Source: a virus. From it: a stretch of 35,787 bases of DNA. Positions within the stretch are counted from its first letter, which is position 1. Each line of letters starts with the position of its first letter. The stretch is from positions 1-35,787 of the IMG/VR virus record IMGVR_UViG_3300008113_000588. The stretch is one strand, 5' to 3'. Shown here piece after piece: positions 35,404 to 35,787 of this stretch. The notes below the pieces were generated by a model. That model did no database searches, was not told the DNA's origin, and was given only the letters and a program-made list of their open reading frames with translations. Both the position numbers and the translations under genes were made by a program.

Positions 35404-35787
35404 TATCCAATCACCCAGGTCAGTGGCTGTGAGCCGTCAACATACATTTTGAGCTGTTCAATCAAAGCGTCCATCTGTGCTTGTCCTTCGGCTTTCATTG
35501 CTGAACCGTTGAGTGTTGATCCACCTCCAGGTCCAGCAATGGTTGAAAACTTTTCACGAGCTTCGCCGATTATCAGTTTGGTATTGGCCACCATGTAATC
35601 ACGGATCCACTGGCTGATTTGAAAGTCTTGTAGCAGTTGAATTTCTGGTTTGAGCTGCCAGGTCCACAGCAGTACATTTTCTCCCGAGTTTTTAGGATCA
35701 CGGATCAACTGCAGCTTCTTGGTCACTGGATTCCAGGTATAGTTCATGAAGCCGCCAAACATTCTTGCAGCCAGTTCCACGTACTGA
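35403..35787 (-). CDS. C-terminal part of a virion structural protein (5' cut by window edge)
   Basis: The frame is open to the window edge and gives about 127 residues ending at 35403. Blocks seen are F-M-N-Y-T-W-N-P-V-T-K-K-L, L-L-W-T-W-Q-L-K-P-E-I-Q-L-L, Q-W-I-R-D-Y-M-V-A-N-T-K-L-I-I-G-E-A-R-E-K-F, I-A-G-P-G-G-G-S-T-L-N-G, and a final P-L-T-W-V-I-G. I recognise this tail from a conserved structural gene of aquatic T4-like phages, but cannot name the T4 equivalent. A GTG at 35780 is in frame but need not be the start. The stop overlaps the next ATG. Confidence 0.7.
   Translation of the reverse strand, partial: QYVELAARMFGGFMNYTWNPVTKKLQLIRDPKNSGENVLLWTWQLKPEIQLLQDFQISQWIRDYMVANTKLIIGEAREKFSTIAGPGGGSTLNGSAMKAEGQAQMDALIEQLKMYVDGSQPLTWVIG

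Overview
This window looks like part of the genome of an uncultured, T4-superfamily contractile-tailed phage (myovirus) of aquatic type. It carries recognisable T4-like genes: tail sheath (gp18), tail tube (gp19), a second tube-like protein, head-completion protein (gp4), terminase small (probable) and large subunits (gp16, gp17), single-stranded DNA-binding protein (gp32), UvsX recombinase, a dNMP kinase and a DEDD exonuclease. Eleven T4/cyanophage-like late promoter boxes (NTAAATA, best form TATAAATA) lie in front of gene starts. The host cannot be read from the sequence. The sugar-nucleotide, Kdo-transferase-like and pyruvyl-transferase-like genes suggest a Gram-negative host with LPS or capsule. 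I saw no photosynthesis gene and no tRNA.

Layout. (1) 1-2981, plus strand: a glycan cassette with a glycosyltransferase, a methyltransferase, a CapE/FnlA-type dehydratase and a damaged RmlD/FnlB-type reductase. (2) 2968-8459, minus strand: one tightly coupled operon headed by a homing endonuclease of HNH/NUMOD3 type. It continues with a nucleotidyltransferase-cupin fusion, a GT8-like enzyme, three tandem KpsS-like paralogues and a pyruvyl transferase. A perfect TATAAATA box precedes it. (3) 8514-11534, minus: replication and recombination genes (gp32, uvsX and two small partners) with an elaborate gp32 leader. (4) 11535-17867, minus: a 1,321-residue modular protein, gp17 and an SGNH hydrolase. 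(5) 17873-20678, minus: 2OG-Fe(II) oxygenase, radical SAM enzyme, secreted SNase nuclease and three small genes. (6) 20697-26091, minus: modular, acidic, low-complexity proteins next to gp16. (7) 26099-32839, minus: GIY-YIG-like homing endonuclease, gp4, a small virion protein, tube proteins and a very large sheath. (8) 32888-35787: an antiparallel zinc-ribbon/HNH gene, dNMP kinase, methyltransferase, exonuclease, a small basic protein and the cut end of a structural gene.

The most interesting system I see is a family of modular proteins (11535-15500, 20697-22109, 22112-24931, 24938-25546, 35125-35403). Three begin with a short leader ending in [FY]-[LV]-x-E, like the T4 capsid-targeting sequence that the gp21 prohead protease removes. 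Two contain in-frame coding cassettes bounded by direct repeats that encode Q-G-V-[A/T]-E. My inference is that these are internal head proteins, packaged with the DNA and cut into separate domains, and that the cassettes are exchanged by recombination at the repeated linker codons.

Other points of note are late promoter boxes only 4-7 bases from ATG, which suggests leaderless mRNAs; a start-codon hairpin on the radical SAM gene; a sheath with flagellin-IN-like and chitin-binding-like insertions; and homing endonucleases sitting exactly between stop codon and promoter.
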